This document shows positions 48,453-57,798 of a stretch of DNA of 64,000 nt, in pieces. Source of the stretch: Limiplasma sp048370855 (lineage in GTDB: Bacteria; Bacillota; Clostridia; Christensenellales; Aristaeellaceae); NCBI GenBank assembly GCA_048370855.1, contig DBGEOK010000044.1, positions 1 through 64,000 on the forward strand. The letters are read 5' to 3'. Positions within the stretch are counted from its first letter, which is position 1; every line of letters starts with the position of its first letter. The notes under the pieces are model-generated. The model did not search any database. It was not told the DNA's origin and saw only the letters and a list, made by a program, of their open reading frames with translations. The position numbers and the translations under genes are program-made.

Positions 48453-48717
48453 GAAAAAACCGTCCCGCCTTAACGGGACGGAAAAACGATTTTCCGCGGT
48501 ACCACCCATTTTGACGGCAAGCGCCGTCCGCTCGTCGCCGGCCTTCCGACCGACGGGCTCTGTCACGGGAGCGCCCGATTCGTCTTTCAGCCTGCGCGGG
48601 CAGGCTTACAGGCGAATGGCTCCAAGGTGATCCGACGCCTCCGGCGGGACTTGGCTCACACCGTTTCCAAGCTCGCTTGGCCGCGCGTTGGCGGCGTCCG
48701 TCCTCTTCATGGCCGTT
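48453..48717 (-). promoter_or_regulatory. T-box riboswitch (isoleucine) of ileS
   Basis: On the minus strand the T-box sequence GGGTGGTACCGCGGAAA (48491-48507) precedes a terminator CCGTCCCG-TTAAGG-CGGGACGG with TTTTTT (48454-48481). Stem I lies at about 48600-48717 and contains GGATCACCTTGGAGCC, where ATC is the expected isoleucine specifier. Uncharged tRNA-Ile would favour the antiterminator and raise ileS. Confidence 0.93.
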
Positions 48718-48723
48718 GCCCGT

Positions 48724-48752
48724 ATTTTAGCATAGAAAGGAAGGATTGTAAA
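48724..48752 (-). promoter_or_regulatory. ileS promoter
   Basis: TTTACA (48747-48752) and TAAAAT (48724-48729), 17 bases apart on the minus strand, just upstream of the T-box leader. Confidence 0.8.
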
Positions 48753-48940
48753 GCAAAGCGTTGGAAAATTCCGCCGCGCCTCGCTGCACAACGCCGACCT
48801 GTGAACGGGGCGGGCCGATAAACCGGCGCGGCAAGCGGTCGCCGCATTTGCCAATTTGAGCCATCCATGCTTCCGAAACCAGAGGGCCGTTGAAGGGCTC
48901 CGCGCGAGGAAATCAAAACCTCATGCGCTTGCGCCAAAAA

Positions 48941-48969
48941 TTGACTTCCTTTACGTCTTGCACTATACT
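48941..48969 (+). promoter_or_regulatory. Promoter of the membrane-protein gene
   Basis: TTGACT (48941-48946) and TATACT (48964-48969), 17-base spacing, on the plus strand, 36 bases before the ATG at 49005. Between this and the ileS promoter (48753-48940) nothing else is seen. Confidence 0.8.
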
Positions 48970-49004
48970 GACAGGGAATATTTGAATCGCCGCAAAGGAG
49001 ATTT

Positions 49005-50822
49005 ATGATGAAGCGTCTATTCTCCCGTTCAACCATATTCACGCGGGAAACGGCGGCGGCGCTTGCCGTCGCGTTCGTTGCGGCGTGGCGTTTGCCGCGC
49101 GTATTCGGCTCCGACGAAGCGCTTTTTGGCGTCCGCGCCGTCACGCCGGTGCTGGCATTAGGCCTTTTCTGCCTTCTTCGCCGCGCGTTTGCTGTTCGGG
49201 ACAGCCGGCTTGAATGGAGGGCGTATCCGCTGGGGCTTTTCTTTTCCGCCGTTACCGTCGTTGGAGAGGAATTGAAAGCCAACGAAGGCTTTCTTCCCTT
49301 CAGCGCGCTGGGCTTGCTGGACGGCCTGACGGCCATTTTCTGCTTCGCCGCGGTTTATGGCGCAGCGCTGTGCCTGCTGTTTCGCGCGGCGGGGCGTATC
49401 AATCGCGGAGAGACGGAGAGGGAATGCGTTTTCAGCCGGATAACCGGCAACGGTTTTTTTGTATTCGCGCTGCTCATCCTGTGCTGGCTTCCCGCCTGGC
49501 TGGCCTGCTGGCCCGGCATTTTCACGGATGATTCCGTCGCCCAGTTTTACATGTATTATGACGGGACGTTCAGCACGCATCATCCGCTGCTGCACACGCT
49601 GGCGCTCGGCTTTTTGATGATGCTGGGCATCGAGCATGATCCCATGGGGGACGGGGCCGCGGGCGTGGCGGCGTATGCGGCGGTTCAAATGGCGCTCATG
49701 GCGGGGGTGCTTGCCTATGCCTGCCGCTGGTTGCGCAGACGGCGCGCCCCGCTGGGCTTGCGCGTCGCCATAACGCTGATGTTCGCCCTCTTTCCATTCT
49801 ATTCCCTGTGGGCGATCGATTGCCAAAAGGATGTTTTGTTCGGCGGCCTGGCGCTGCTGGTGGTTTTACAGCTTGTCGACCTTTGGGAAAGCGATTTCGC
49901 CTTGCTGCGCAAGCCGCTGTGGATCGTTCGCTGGACGGTTTTGACGGTGCTGATGATGCTGATGCGCAATAACGGCGTCTATGCGCTCTGCCTCTTTCTG
50001 CCCTTTGCCCTTTTGGGTATCAAGGGCAAGCGCGTCCGCGTCGCATCCCTGCTGGCGGGCTGCGCCGCGCTCTATCTGGCCGTAAACGGAATGCTCGCGG
50101 CTTCGCTGGACGCAGAGAAGGGCAGCTATGTGGAGATGCTTTCGGTTCCCCTTCAGCAAATGGGACGGACGCTTGCAAAAGATCCGGACGCCCTTCCAGA
50201 GGAAGGCCGGGAGCTGATTCAGACGATCTATCCCAACGGCTATGCGGAGTATTACCAGCCAATGATCTCCGACCCCGTGAAATGGGCGCTGGATGGCTCC
50301 GGGCTGGAGGGGCGCGTTCCGGAGCTGCTGTCCTTGTGGGCGAGAATGGGGGTCGGCCATTTGGACACATATGTCGAGGCTTTTTTGGTGCAAAACCTGC
50401 CTTATCTGCTTCCCGGAGCGGATATGCTGTACAATATCAAAATTGAAACCCGGCAAATCGACCTGATTCCGATATCGGAGTTCTCTTATATGCCGCGGCT
50501 GCGGACGTTTTATGAAAACTACGATAAAACCCTTGCCCTCCCCGGCTTTAGCTTTACCCGGCTTTTTTCGGATACCGCCATGCAGGTATGGCTGTGCCTG
50601 ATTGGGCTGGCGCTGGCCGGCTACCGGCGCCAGCGGCAATTCATGGCGGCCTTCGGCTTTCTTCTGTGCATATGGTTTACCTGCCTGCTGGGGCCGGCGG
50701 CGCTGATCCGCTATATGCTGAGCTTTTTCTACGCGGTTCCAGTGCTCCTGTGCGCGATGTTGTCCCCCTTGGGCGCGGGCAGGAAAACGCCCGGCGCGGA
50801 TATCGCGGCGGAGGAAGGTTGA
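49005..50822 (+). CDS. Polytopic membrane protein, DUF6020/GT-C-like
   Basis: A 605-residue integral membrane protein behind AAAGGAGA, with ten or more hydrophobic segments. A large loop around residues 175-205 reads GIFTDDSVAQFYMYYDGTFSTHHPLLHTL (in parts), followed by QKDVLFGG and RNNGVYAL. An acidic pair in an outer loop followed by many helices is a trait of GT-C glycosyltransferases, and proteins annotated DUF6020 have this build. A role in envelope polymer glycosylation is inference. It is monocistronic. Confidence 0.6.
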   Translation: MMKRLFSRSTIFTRETAAALAVAFVAAWRLPRVFGSDEALFGVRAVTPVLALGLFCLLRRAFAVRDSRLEWRAYPLGLFFSAVTVVGEELKANEGFLPFSALGLLDGLTAIFCFAAVYGAALCLLFRAAGRINRGETERECVFSRITGNGFFVFALLILCWLPAWLACWPGIFTDDSVAQFYMYYDGTFSTHHPLLHTLALGFLMMLGIEHDPMGDGAAGVAAYAAVQMALMAGVLAYACRWLRRRRAPLGLRVAITLMFALFPFYSLWAIDCQKDVLFGGLALLVVLQLVDLWESDFALLRKPLWIVRWTVLTVLMMLMRNNGVYALCLFLPFALLGIKGKRVRVASLLAGCAALYLAVNGMLAASLDAEKGSYVEMLSVPLQQMGRTLAKDPDALPEEGRELIQTIYPNGYAEYYQPMISDPVKWALDGSGLEGRVPELLSLWARMGVGHLDTYVEAFLVQNLPYLLPGADMLYNIKIETRQIDLIPISEFSYMPRLRTFYENYDKTLALPGFSFTRLFSDTAMQVWLCLIGLALAGYRRQRQFMAAFGFLLCIWFTCLLGPAALIRYMLSFFYAVPVLLCAMLSPLGAGRKTPGADIAAEEG

Positions 50823-51245
50823 ATTTCGGCGTCGTTCGATGTGGTTACGAGAGGGGACGGGGCCGGTTCTTATTTGAAACGTCCCGGCAATTTGAGCGCT
50901 TGATGCCAAATATATCGGTTGACATATTCTGTTCCGAAGGGTTCTGGTTTTGCGCCGGACGGCTTGTTCTTTTTGGATTATTTGATATAATAAGCTGATT
51001 ACAGCCCGGGCCGAACCTCTTTTTAGGGTGGCTTGGAGGAGCGGCGCTTCCTCCAAATGGGATCGTGTCGCCCGGCTGGCCTGCGGACGGTAATGGCTCC
51101 GGCGCCTTCGCCGTGCGCCGCGTCCGGGCGGGCGGGAAGTTTGCGCCGGCGGCGTAAACATTTTCCGAATCGCCCAAAGAGGACGCAATACATTTTTGAC
51201 ATGCTGAGCTGATAACAGCCTTCGGCCTGAAGTTGGGGGATCACG
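50823..51245 (+). promoter_or_regulatory. Leader region of the GGDEF-EAL gene
   Basis: TTGTTC (50964-50969) and TATAAT (50986-50991), 16 bases apart on the plus strand, would give a leader of about 250 nt. It contains a hairpin TTGGAGG-AGCGGCGCTT-CCTCCAA near 51034-51057 and GC-rich dyads. No riboswitch class could be recognised. Nothing else is seen in this stretch. Confidence 0.5.
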
Positions 51246-53942
51246 ATGCAGAAACGGCTGATACCGATTATTCTTGCGGCGGCGCTCTTGGGCACCGGGC
51301 TGCTTTCCGTTTTATCCATACGGGGCTTGCAGGGCAACGCCCGGGTGATCAATTATGCGGGCGTTGTGCGCGGAGCCACCCAACGGCTGGTAAAGCAGGA
51401 ACTAAACGGGCGGCCCAACGACGCCCTGATCGGACGGCTGGACGGCATCCTCGGGGAACTGACGACGGGAGAGGGCGAGAACGCCTTGACCCGCCTGGAG
51501 GACGATCAATTTCAAGGGCTGCTTGACCAAATGCAGTCTGAATGGAAAAACATCAAGGCGGAAATAGCGCGCGTCCGGCAGGGAGAGCCCGGAACGGCGC
51601 TGTTTGAGCTGAGCGAGCATTACTTTGTTTTGGCCGACGAAACGGTTTCCGCCGCGGAAAGCTACGCGGAGCGCCGGGTCAATCAGGCGGAACAAGGGCT
51701 TTTTGCCTTGAGCGCTATATTCTTGCTGCTGGCGGTGCTGCTGGGACTGTATGGCTCCGCCCAGGCCCGGCGGCGGCAGGCGCTTCAGAAGGCGGAAAAT
51801 GAAAACCGCGAACGGGGCGAGCGCCTTGCTCGCATGTCCGAAGAGCTGCGGGCGCCTATGAATGAAATATCCGAGCTGATTTACGTGGCGGATTTGGAAA
51901 ATTACGATCTGCTGTTTATCAACGACACGGGGCGAAAAACGTTTGGCGTATCCAGCCTGGAGGGGCAGAAGTGCTACAAGGTGCTCCAGGGAAGGGACAG
52001 CCCGTGCGATTTTTGCACCTCGCCGTTGCTGAAGCCCGGAGAAAATTATACCTGGGAATTTACCAATCCGATTACCCAAAGGCATTATTTGCTCAAGGAC
52101 CGGCTTTTTCAATGGGACGACCGCCCGGCCCGGCTGGAGATCGCCTTTGACATTACCAAAGCCGAAGAGGAAAAGCAGGCGTTGAAAAATATGCTGGACG
52201 CCGAGCAAATGCTGATGGAATGCGTGCGCGTCCTCTACCGGGAGCACGATCTGAACCAATCCATTCCGGCAGTGCTGGAGCATTTGGGCCGGTTTCTCAA
52301 CGCGGACAGGGCCTATCTGTTTTTGGAGCGCCAAAACCGTCTGTACAACGACTATGAGTGGTGCGCGCAAGGCGTTGCTCCGCAAAAGGAGCTTCTTCAG
52401 GAATTGCCCCTGTCGGCCATAGACTCCTGGCGGTCCGCGTTTGACCGGCAGGAATGCGCGATCTTCGAGGATGTGGAAACCTTGCGGGCGGATTATCCCG
52501 ATACGTATGAGCTGCTTCAAAAGCAGAGCATCCACAGCCTGGTCGCGGCGCCGCTGGAACAGGACGGCCGGCTGCGCGGCTGCATTGGCGTGGATAATCC
52601 GCCGCCCGAAAGAATCCGGAGCCTGGCGCCCCTGCTGCAAACGCTGTGTTATTTTGTAAGCATCACCTTCAGCCGCACAGAAAACGAACTCCAGCTATCT
52701 CAATTAAGCTATTACGATACCCTGACCTCCTTTTATAACCGGAACCGCTATATCGAGGATTCCGAAGCTCTGGCACGCTCCGGCGGTTCGGTGGGCATTG
52801 TGTACCTGGACGTAAACGGCTTGAAGGATATCAACGATCAGCACGGCCACGCCATTGGCGACAGGGTGATTGTGGAATGCGCGCGGAAAATGCGCGAGGT
52901 ATTTCAGAACGCGGATTATTACCGGATTGGCGGGGATGAATTTGTGGTGATCTGCCCCGGTATCGAGCGCGATGCGTTTGAGCGGCGGGTGGCGGAGCTG
53001 CGCGGACGGTTCCAGGCCAACAGCCTTTGCAAGGCCGCGATTGGCGCGCAATGGGACACGCAGTTTTCAGACCTTCAGCAGATCATCGCCAAAGCGGACC
53101 AAAAGATGTATGAGGATAAAAAGGACTTTTACCGTAAAAACCCTTCCTCCAACCGCTACCGGCACCACAGCGACGAGGTCTTGCGCCTCTCAGACCCCAG
53201 GGTGCTCGAAAGCGAGCTGCAGCAGGACCGTTTCGTCGTATACCTTCAGCCGAAGATTTCTTCCTCCGACCGCTCCACGGTGGGGGCGGAAGCGCTGGTT
53301 CGGTACCGCCCCCAGTCCGGCTCGCTGGTGCTGCCAGGCAATTTTCTTCCGCTCCTGGAAGAAAGCCGTACCATCAGCCAGCTTGACTTTTATGTGTTTG
53401 AATACGCCTGCTCCCGGCTGAAAACCTGGGCGGATCAAGGGCGGAAAAGCCTTCCCGTATCCGTGAACTTTTCCCGCTGCTCGCTTTCACAGCCTGATTT
53501 TGTCGCCCGCCTCAGCGCGCTGTGCCAGAAATACGGCGTGGAGAAAAAGTATCTGGAAATCGAGATTACAGAGACCGCGCAGATATCCGACGGCTTAGAT
53601 GTGAAATCGCTCATTCAGGATTTGCGTCAGTCCGGGTTTGTGGTTTCGATCGATGATTTCGGTACCCAGTACGCCAACCTGTCGCTGCTGTCCTCGGTGG
53701 ATTTTGACGTGCTGAAGCTGGACAAAACCCTGGTGGACGATGTGGCGCATAACGCCAAGGCCCGCGCGGTGGTAGAGTCGATTGTGGGCATTTGCAAGCG
53801 GACGGGCATTCAAGTGGTGGCTGAGGGCATTGAAAGCGAGGAGCAGCTTGCCGTGCTGCGGGCTTGCGGCGTGGAGCTTGCCCAAGGCTTCTTGTTCAGC
53901 GAACCCATACCGATTGCGGATTATGAGGAAAAATTCCTTTGA
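51246..53942 (+). CDS. Membrane-bound PAS-GAF-GGDEF-EAL cyclic-di-GMP protein
   Basis: An 898-residue protein. Helices near 5-24 and 155-172 enclose an extracytoplasmic, type-IV-pili/NIT-like helical sensor (GVVRGATQRLVKQEL). A PAS domain (about 205-310) carries three cysteines (QKC, SPCDFC). A GAF domain follows (about 325-480), then GGDEF with an intact RIGGDEF at about 559-565, and EAL with EALVRY (about 681), EITE, DDFGTQYANLS, KLDK, EGIE and QGFLFS. The residues needed for both synthesis and hydrolysis of cyclic-di-GMP are present, so activity could go either way. Confidence 0.93.
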   Translation: MQKRLIPIILAAALLGTGLLSVLSIRGLQGNARVINYAGVVRGATQRLVKQELNGRPNDALIGRLDGILGELTTGEGENALTRLEDDQFQGLLDQMQSEWKNIKAEIARVRQGEPGTALFELSEHYFVLADETVSAAESYAERRVNQAEQGLFALSAIFLLLAVLLGLYGSAQARRRQALQKAENENRERGERLARMSEELRAPMNEISELIYVADLENYDLLFINDTGRKTFGVSSLEGQKCYKVLQGRDSPCDFCTSPLLKPGENYTWEFTNPITQRHYLLKDRLFQWDDRPARLEIAFDITKAEEEKQALKNMLDAEQMLMECVRVLYREHDLNQSIPAVLEHLGRFLNADRAYLFLERQNRLYNDYEWCAQGVAPQKELLQELPLSAIDSWRSAFDRQECAIFEDVETLRADYPDTYELLQKQSIHSLVAAPLEQDGRLRGCIGVDNPPPERIRSLAPLLQTLCYFVSITFSRTENELQLSQLSYYDTLTSFYNRNRYIEDSEALARSGGSVGIVYLDVNGLKDINDQHGHAIGDRVIVECARKMREVFQNADYYRIGGDEFVVICPGIERDAFERRVAELRGRFQANSLCKAAIGAQWDTQFSDLQQIIAKADQKMYEDKKDFYRKNPSSNRYRHHSDEVLRLSDPRVLESELQQDRFVVYLQPKISSSDRSTVGAEALVRYRPQSGSLVLPGNFLPLLEESRTISQLDFYVFEYACSRLKTWADQGRKSLPVSVNFSRCSLSQPDFVARLSALCQKYGVEKKYLEIEITETAQISDGLDVKSLIQDLRQSGFVVSIDDFGTQYANLSLLSSVDFDVLKLDKTLVDDVAHNAKARAVVESIVGICKRTGIQVVAEGIESEEQLAVLRACGVELAQGFLFSEPIPIADYEEKFL

Positions 53943-53971
53943 GGCCGGCGAGTTGCTCGCTCCGCTTAGCT

Positions 53972-54001
53972 GATCCTGGGCCGCGAACGCGGCCCAGGAT
54001 C
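53972..54001. terminator. Bidirectional hairpin between the GGDEF-EAL and feo genes
   Basis: GATCCTGGGCCGCG-AA-CGCGGCCCAGGATC, a 14-bp perfect stem with a 2-base centre, lies 30 bases beyond the GGDEF-EAL stop and 76 before the end of the converging small feo gene. No T-tract follows on plus. Confidence 0.55.
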
Positions 54002-54077
54002 AGGGATGCCTAAGGGCAAAGCCCGCCGAGCCCCAAGAGGGCGGCCCAGGGGCCGCGCGCGAACGCGGGCGGGCAGC

Positions 54078-54221
54078 TTAGCCCTGACGGCCGCATCCCG
54101 CGGAGCAGCGCGAGCAATTGCAGCCGCAGCCGCCCTTGCGCGCGCCCTTGTCCTTGAGCAGTTTCCAAACAATGGCCGCCACAATCAGCAGCAGCACGCC
54201 GCCGACAATCCAGGTTGCCAT
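54078..54221 (-). CDS. FeoB-associated Cys-rich membrane protein
   Basis: A 47-residue protein from ATG 54221 behind AAAGGAGA. One membrane helix (WIVGGVLLLIVAAIVWKLL, 4-22) is followed by KDKGARKGGCGCNCSRCSAGC, with six cysteines. This is the FeoB-associated Cys-rich family that replaces FeoC in Bacillota and is thought to assist iron transport. It directly follows feoB. Confidence 0.88.
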   Translation of the reverse strand: MATWIVGGVLLLIVAAIVWKLLKDKGARKGGCGCNCSRCSAGCGRQG

Positions 54222-54261
54222 TTTTACACATCTCCTTTCATCTATCAAGGGTATTTTTTCC

Positions 54262-56607
54262 TTACGCTTCCAGCCTTACCTTTTGCGTCAGGCGGTTCCC
54301 GTCATAGCGGTTCCTGCGCGCCAGCAGGTAGACAAGGGCCGCCAGCAGGACGAAAGCGACGGCTGTTGCGGTCGTGAAACCCGCGCCCGCAAACAGGAGG
54401 CCGATCTGGTACGCCATAAACGATACAATATAGGCAAATACGCATTGGTAGCCGATGGCGAACCATGTCCATTTGGCGCTGTTCATTTCACGCTTGATAG
54501 CGCCCATGGCGGCAAAGCACGGCGCGCACAGAAGGTTGAACAGCAGGAAGGCAAAGGCCGCAAGCTGACCGTGACCGCCGCCGCTTTCGCTGAACGCCGC
54601 GGCGATAGGGGACAGGCCCCGCTCGATCTCCCCGTCGGAGCCCTCGTCCAGCAGGGCCGCCGCGGCGTCCTCGCCTTCGTCGTCCACAACGCCGTACAGC
54701 ACGCCGAATACGCCGACGACCTCCTCCTTTGCGACCAAGCCCATGACGGTCGCCACGGCGGACTGCCAGTTGCCAAAGCCCAAGGGGCTGAATACCGGCG
54801 CGATCACGGAACCCGCCTTGCCCAGCATGCTGTCATTCATATCCGCTACCGCCCCAAACGCACGCGGCGCCTCCGCCTGCTCCATGACCGCCGTTTCGCT
54901 GCCGGCGGCGGCCGACCCGTCCGAGGCGGCGGGCGCCCAGCCATAGCCGGAGGTAAACCAGATCAGGATGCTCGCCACCACGATCACCGTGCCGGCGCGC
55001 TTGATAAAGCTCCAGCCGCGCTCCCACATGCTGTGAAGCACATTTTTTACGCTGGGGGCGTGATAGGCGGGCAGCTCCATGACGAAGGGGGCGGGATCGC
55101 CCGCGAAGGCCCGGGTCTTTTTGAGCATGACGCCGCTTAGGATCACGGCCGCCACGCCGATGAAATATGCCGCCGTGGCAACCCAGCCCGCATTGTGAAA
55201 CAATGCGCCCGCAATCAACGCCACAATGGGCATCTTCGCGCCGCAGGGAATGAAGGTGGCGGTCATAATGGTCATCTTGCGGTCGCGGTCGTTTTCAATG
55301 GTGCGGGAGGCCATAATGCCCGGCACGCCGCAGCCTGAGGAAATCAGCATGGGGATAAAGCTCTTGCCGGAAAGGCCGAACTTGCGGAAAACGCGGTCCA
55401 TGATAAAGGCGACGCGCGCCATATAGCCTACATCCTCCAGGATGGCCAGCAGCAGGAACAGCACCAGCATCTGCGGCACAAACCCGATCACCGCGCCCAC
55501 GCCGCCGATGATACCGTTGCCGATCAGCCCCACCAGCCACTCCGCGCAGCCAACGCCGGTCAGCCATTCCATCACGGGGGCTTGAATCCATTCGGCCACA
55601 AAGGTATCGTTGGTGAAGTCGGTCACAATGGCGCCGATGGTGCTGACGGAGACATAGTAGACAAACCACATGATGAACACGAAGATGGGGAGCGCCAGCC
55701 AGCGGTTGGTGACGACCCGGTCGATCCTGTCGCTGGTGGAAAGCGCGCCCTTCGGCCTGCCCTTTTTGACGCAGACGCTTACCAATTTGCTGATATAAGC
55801 GTAGCGTTGATTGGTAATGATGGATTCCGCGTCGTCGTCCATTTCGGCTTCGCAGCCCTTGACGGTTTCCTCGATGGCGGCTCTGATGCCGGAGGGGAGG
55901 CTTAGCTCCTCCATGACCTTTTCATCGCGTTCAAACAGCTTGATGGCATACCAGCGCGAGAGGTTCGGGGCAACAATAGGGCCCTCGTGCACGCTTCCGT
56001 CCGCATGGTGGTGATGCACGCTTTCCTGCCCGTCGCGGTGGGTAATCAGGTCCTCGATATGGGCGAGGGCATGCTCCACGCTGCCGGCAAATACGTGCGG
56101 GGGATCGCTGCGGGCCGCCGTTGCGGCAAGCTCGACCGCTTTTTTAGCCACGAGCCGGCTGCCCTCTCCCTTCAGGGCGGAGGTTTCCACCACCTCGCAG
56201 CCCAATGCTTCGCCCAGCTTTTGAAGCTGGATGACGTCGCCGTTTTTGCGCGTTACGTCGATCATGTTCAGGGCAACGATCATGGGAATGCCCAGCTCCG
56301 AAAGCTGCGTGGTCAGGTAGAGGTTTCGTTCAATGTTGGCGGCGTCTACGATGTTCAGGATGACGTCGGGCTTTTCGTTAATCAGGTATCCCCGCGCCAC
56401 CACCTCCTCCAGGGTATAGGGGGAAAGGCTGTAAATGCCGGGAAGGTCCTGAATGACAACCCCGTCCGAGCCTTTTAGGCGGCCTTCCTTTTTCTCTACC
56501 GTTACGCCCGGCCAGTTGCCGACGTATTGGTTGGAACCGGTAAGATCATTGAACATGGTGGTTTTACCGCTGTTCGGATTTCCCGCAAGGGCAATTTTGA
56601 TCGCCAT
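54262..56607 (-). CDS. feoB: Ferrous iron transporter FeoB
   Basis: A 781-residue iron(II) transporter from ATG 56607 behind AGGAGG. The N-terminal G domain has GNPNSGKTT (G1, 9-17), DLPG (G3, about 55) and NMID (G4, about 118). A helical spacer contains a histidine cluster (SVHHHHADGSVHEG). The membrane part carries two Gate motifs with SGCGVPGIMA and CAPCFAAMGA. It lies downstream of two feoA genes. Confidence 0.96.
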   Translation of the reverse strand: MAIKIALAGNPNSGKTTMFNDLTGSNQYVGNWPGVTVEKKEGRLKGSDGVVIQDLPGIYSLSPYTLEEVVARGYLINEKPDVILNIVDAANIERNLYLTTQLSELGIPMIVALNMIDVTRKNGDVIQLQKLGEALGCEVVETSALKGEGSRLVAKKAVELAATAARSDPPHVFAGSVEHALAHIEDLITHRDGQESVHHHHADGSVHEGPIVAPNLSRWYAIKLFERDEKVMEELSLPSGIRAAIEETVKGCEAEMDDDAESIITNQRYAYISKLVSVCVKKGRPKGALSTSDRIDRVVTNRWLALPIFVFIMWFVYYVSVSTIGAIVTDFTNDTFVAEWIQAPVMEWLTGVGCAEWLVGLIGNGIIGGVGAVIGFVPQMLVLFLLLAILEDVGYMARVAFIMDRVFRKFGLSGKSFIPMLISSGCGVPGIMASRTIENDRDRKMTIMTATFIPCGAKMPIVALIAGALFHNAGWVATAAYFIGVAAVILSGVMLKKTRAFAGDPAPFVMELPAYHAPSVKNVLHSMWERGWSFIKRAGTVIVVASILIWFTSGYGWAPAASDGSAAAGSETAVMEQAEAPRAFGAVADMNDSMLGKAGSVIAPVFSPLGFGNWQSAVATVMGLVAKEEVVGVFGVLYGVVDDEGEDAAAALLDEGSDGEIERGLSPIAAAFSESGGGHGQLAAFAFLLFNLLCAPCFAAMGAIKREMNSAKWTWFAIGYQCVFAYIVSFMAYQIGLLFAGAGFTTATAVAFVLLAALVYLLARRNRYDGNRLTQKVRLEA

Positions 56608-56639
56608 GGTCGTTCCTCCTATATTTTCCAGAATGTTAG

Positions 56640-56655
56640 CTACAACTAACTTAAA
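56640..56655. promoter_or_regulatory. GTTAG..CTAAC dyad before feoB
   Basis: GTTAG and CTAAC arms six bases apart lie between feoA and feoB. The same arms occur at the operon promoter (57227-57251). This may be an internal iron-regulator site of the DtxR/IdeR type. Confidence 0.4.
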
Positions 56656-56691
56656 CCGGGAAGAAAAGCGCTTTCGCTTCCGCTCGAACGC

Positions 56692-56913
56692 TTATTCCAC
56701 TTCGATCAGCTCCGCGTCGCCCTTTCGCACGGAAAGCTCATACCCGCGAACCGTCAGCTCCAACGGGTCCCCAAGCGGCGCGACCTTGCGCACATACACC
56801 TCTGTGCCTCTGGTCAATCCCATATCCATGATGCGGCGCTTCAGCGCGCCCTCGCCATGAAGCCTGGCAATGGTAGCGGTTTGCCCAATCTTGACATCCT
56901 TCAACGTTTTCAT
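56692..56913 (-). CDS. feoA: FeoA domain protein
   Basis: A 73-residue SH3-like FeoA from ATG 56913 behind AAGGAG: TLKDVKIGQTATIARLHGEG, RRIMDMGLTRGTEVYVRKVAPLGDP (in part). FeoA binds FeoB and supports iron uptake. It is the second of two adjacent feoA genes. Confidence 0.93.
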   Translation of the reverse strand: MKTLKDVKIGQTATIARLHGEGALKRRIMDMGLTRGTEVYVRKVAPLGDPLELTVRGYELSVRKGDAELIEVE

Positions 56914-56960
56914 TCCATTTTCTCCTTTTTGTCGTTCGGGGGCTTTACGGCGCTTCGCGG

Positions 56961-57173
56961 TCAAACCATAATGCGCATGGCCATATCCTTGTTCAGCGCC
57001 ACGCGGCTTTCCTTCACGGACAGGATCATGTTGCCGCCCAGCTCGCTGACGACCGTAACCTGCTCGCCCACCACAAAACCAAGCTCTGCCAAGTGCTGCC
57101 GCACCTCGTCCTTGCCGTTAATTTTTCGGATGGTGCCGGTGTCCCCGACGCCTGTCATTCCCAAGGGCATCAT
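56961..57173 (-). CDS. feoA: FeoA domain protein, first copy
   Basis: A 70-residue FeoA from ATG 57173 behind AAAGGAGG: MMPLGMTGVGDTGTIRKING, VRQHLAELGFVVGEQVTVVSELGGNMILSVKESRVAL (in parts). It leads the feo operon, just after the iron-type operator. Confidence 0.93.
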   Translation of the reverse strand: MMPLGMTGVGDTGTIRKINGKDEVRQHLAELGFVVGEQVTVVSELGGNMILSVKESRVALNKDMAMRIMV

Positions 57174-57226
57174 GGAAAACCTCCTTTGCATGAGTAAGTT
57201 TATACTAACCGCATTGCGGAGAAGAA

Positions 57227-57287
57227 GGTTAGAGGTTATGATCCTCTAACCGAAATAAAGTTTATCATATCTAACTTATGCTGTCAA
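57227..57287 (-). promoter_or_regulatory. feo operon promoter and operator
   Basis: TTGACA (57282-57287) and TAAACT (57259-57264) are 17 bases apart on the minus strand. Eight bases past the -10 lies a perfect dyad GGTTAGAGG-TTATGAT-CCTCTAACC (57227-57251), and GTTAG half-sites occur within the spacer and the leader. A DtxR/IdeR-like iron repressor would fit; the regulator is not in the window. Confidence 0.7.
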
Positions 57288-57798
57288 GGGGAACCGGAAC
57301 GAAGCTAAAGATTTTTTGAAACTGCCGGAAGCAAGCGGGAGGGAAGGCCCGCGCATAAAACAAATCAGCGGGGGGCTTTCCCCGGCGCGGCGCTGTCTCT
57401 TGATGGAAAAATGAGAGGACAAGCCGCTTCTTTAATAGAAGAGACCGATTTCAAATGAAACGTCCTCCGACCGCTTGCCCGGTCCCCAAGAGGCCCGTGG
57501 TTCCGCCGGCTTTAGGCGCTCCGGGGGAAGCAACTTTCAAATCCCGTCAAAATAGGGCGGACGTCTAAACGCCCGCCCCAGACCGTTGATAAACCCATTT
57601 TGGAGTGCTTTGGAGGGACCGGGGCCCCTCCAAATGAAATCGGTTCGCCTGCCTTCGCCAGCGGCGGGCAGTGTGCTCAGACTGGCACGGGCGCACTGTT
57701 TTCGCCTCCGGCGCAAACAAACCGACAGTCCTCGTCGGAAAAGATCGCCGACAGGCGAGCTTTTTCGACGCCCGCCCCGTCAGGGCGGCTTCCTCCGG
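57288..57798. other. Intergenic region with GC-rich hairpins
   Basis: No gene recognised. It holds a hairpin GGGCGG...CCGCCC (about 57555-57580) and TTTGGAGG...CCTCCAAA (about 57608-57637), the latter resembling the hairpin in the GGDEF-EAL leader near 51034. One of these may end the glycerophosphodiesterase operon. Confidence 0.4.

Noticed and set aside
51120..51245. Possible cyclic-di-GMP riboswitch before the GGDEF-EAL gene (GGACGCAA at about 51180, TTCGGCC later)
   Set aside because: The words resemble parts of GEMM, but the required order of helices and the GCA..GGGACGCAAAGCC core are not met.
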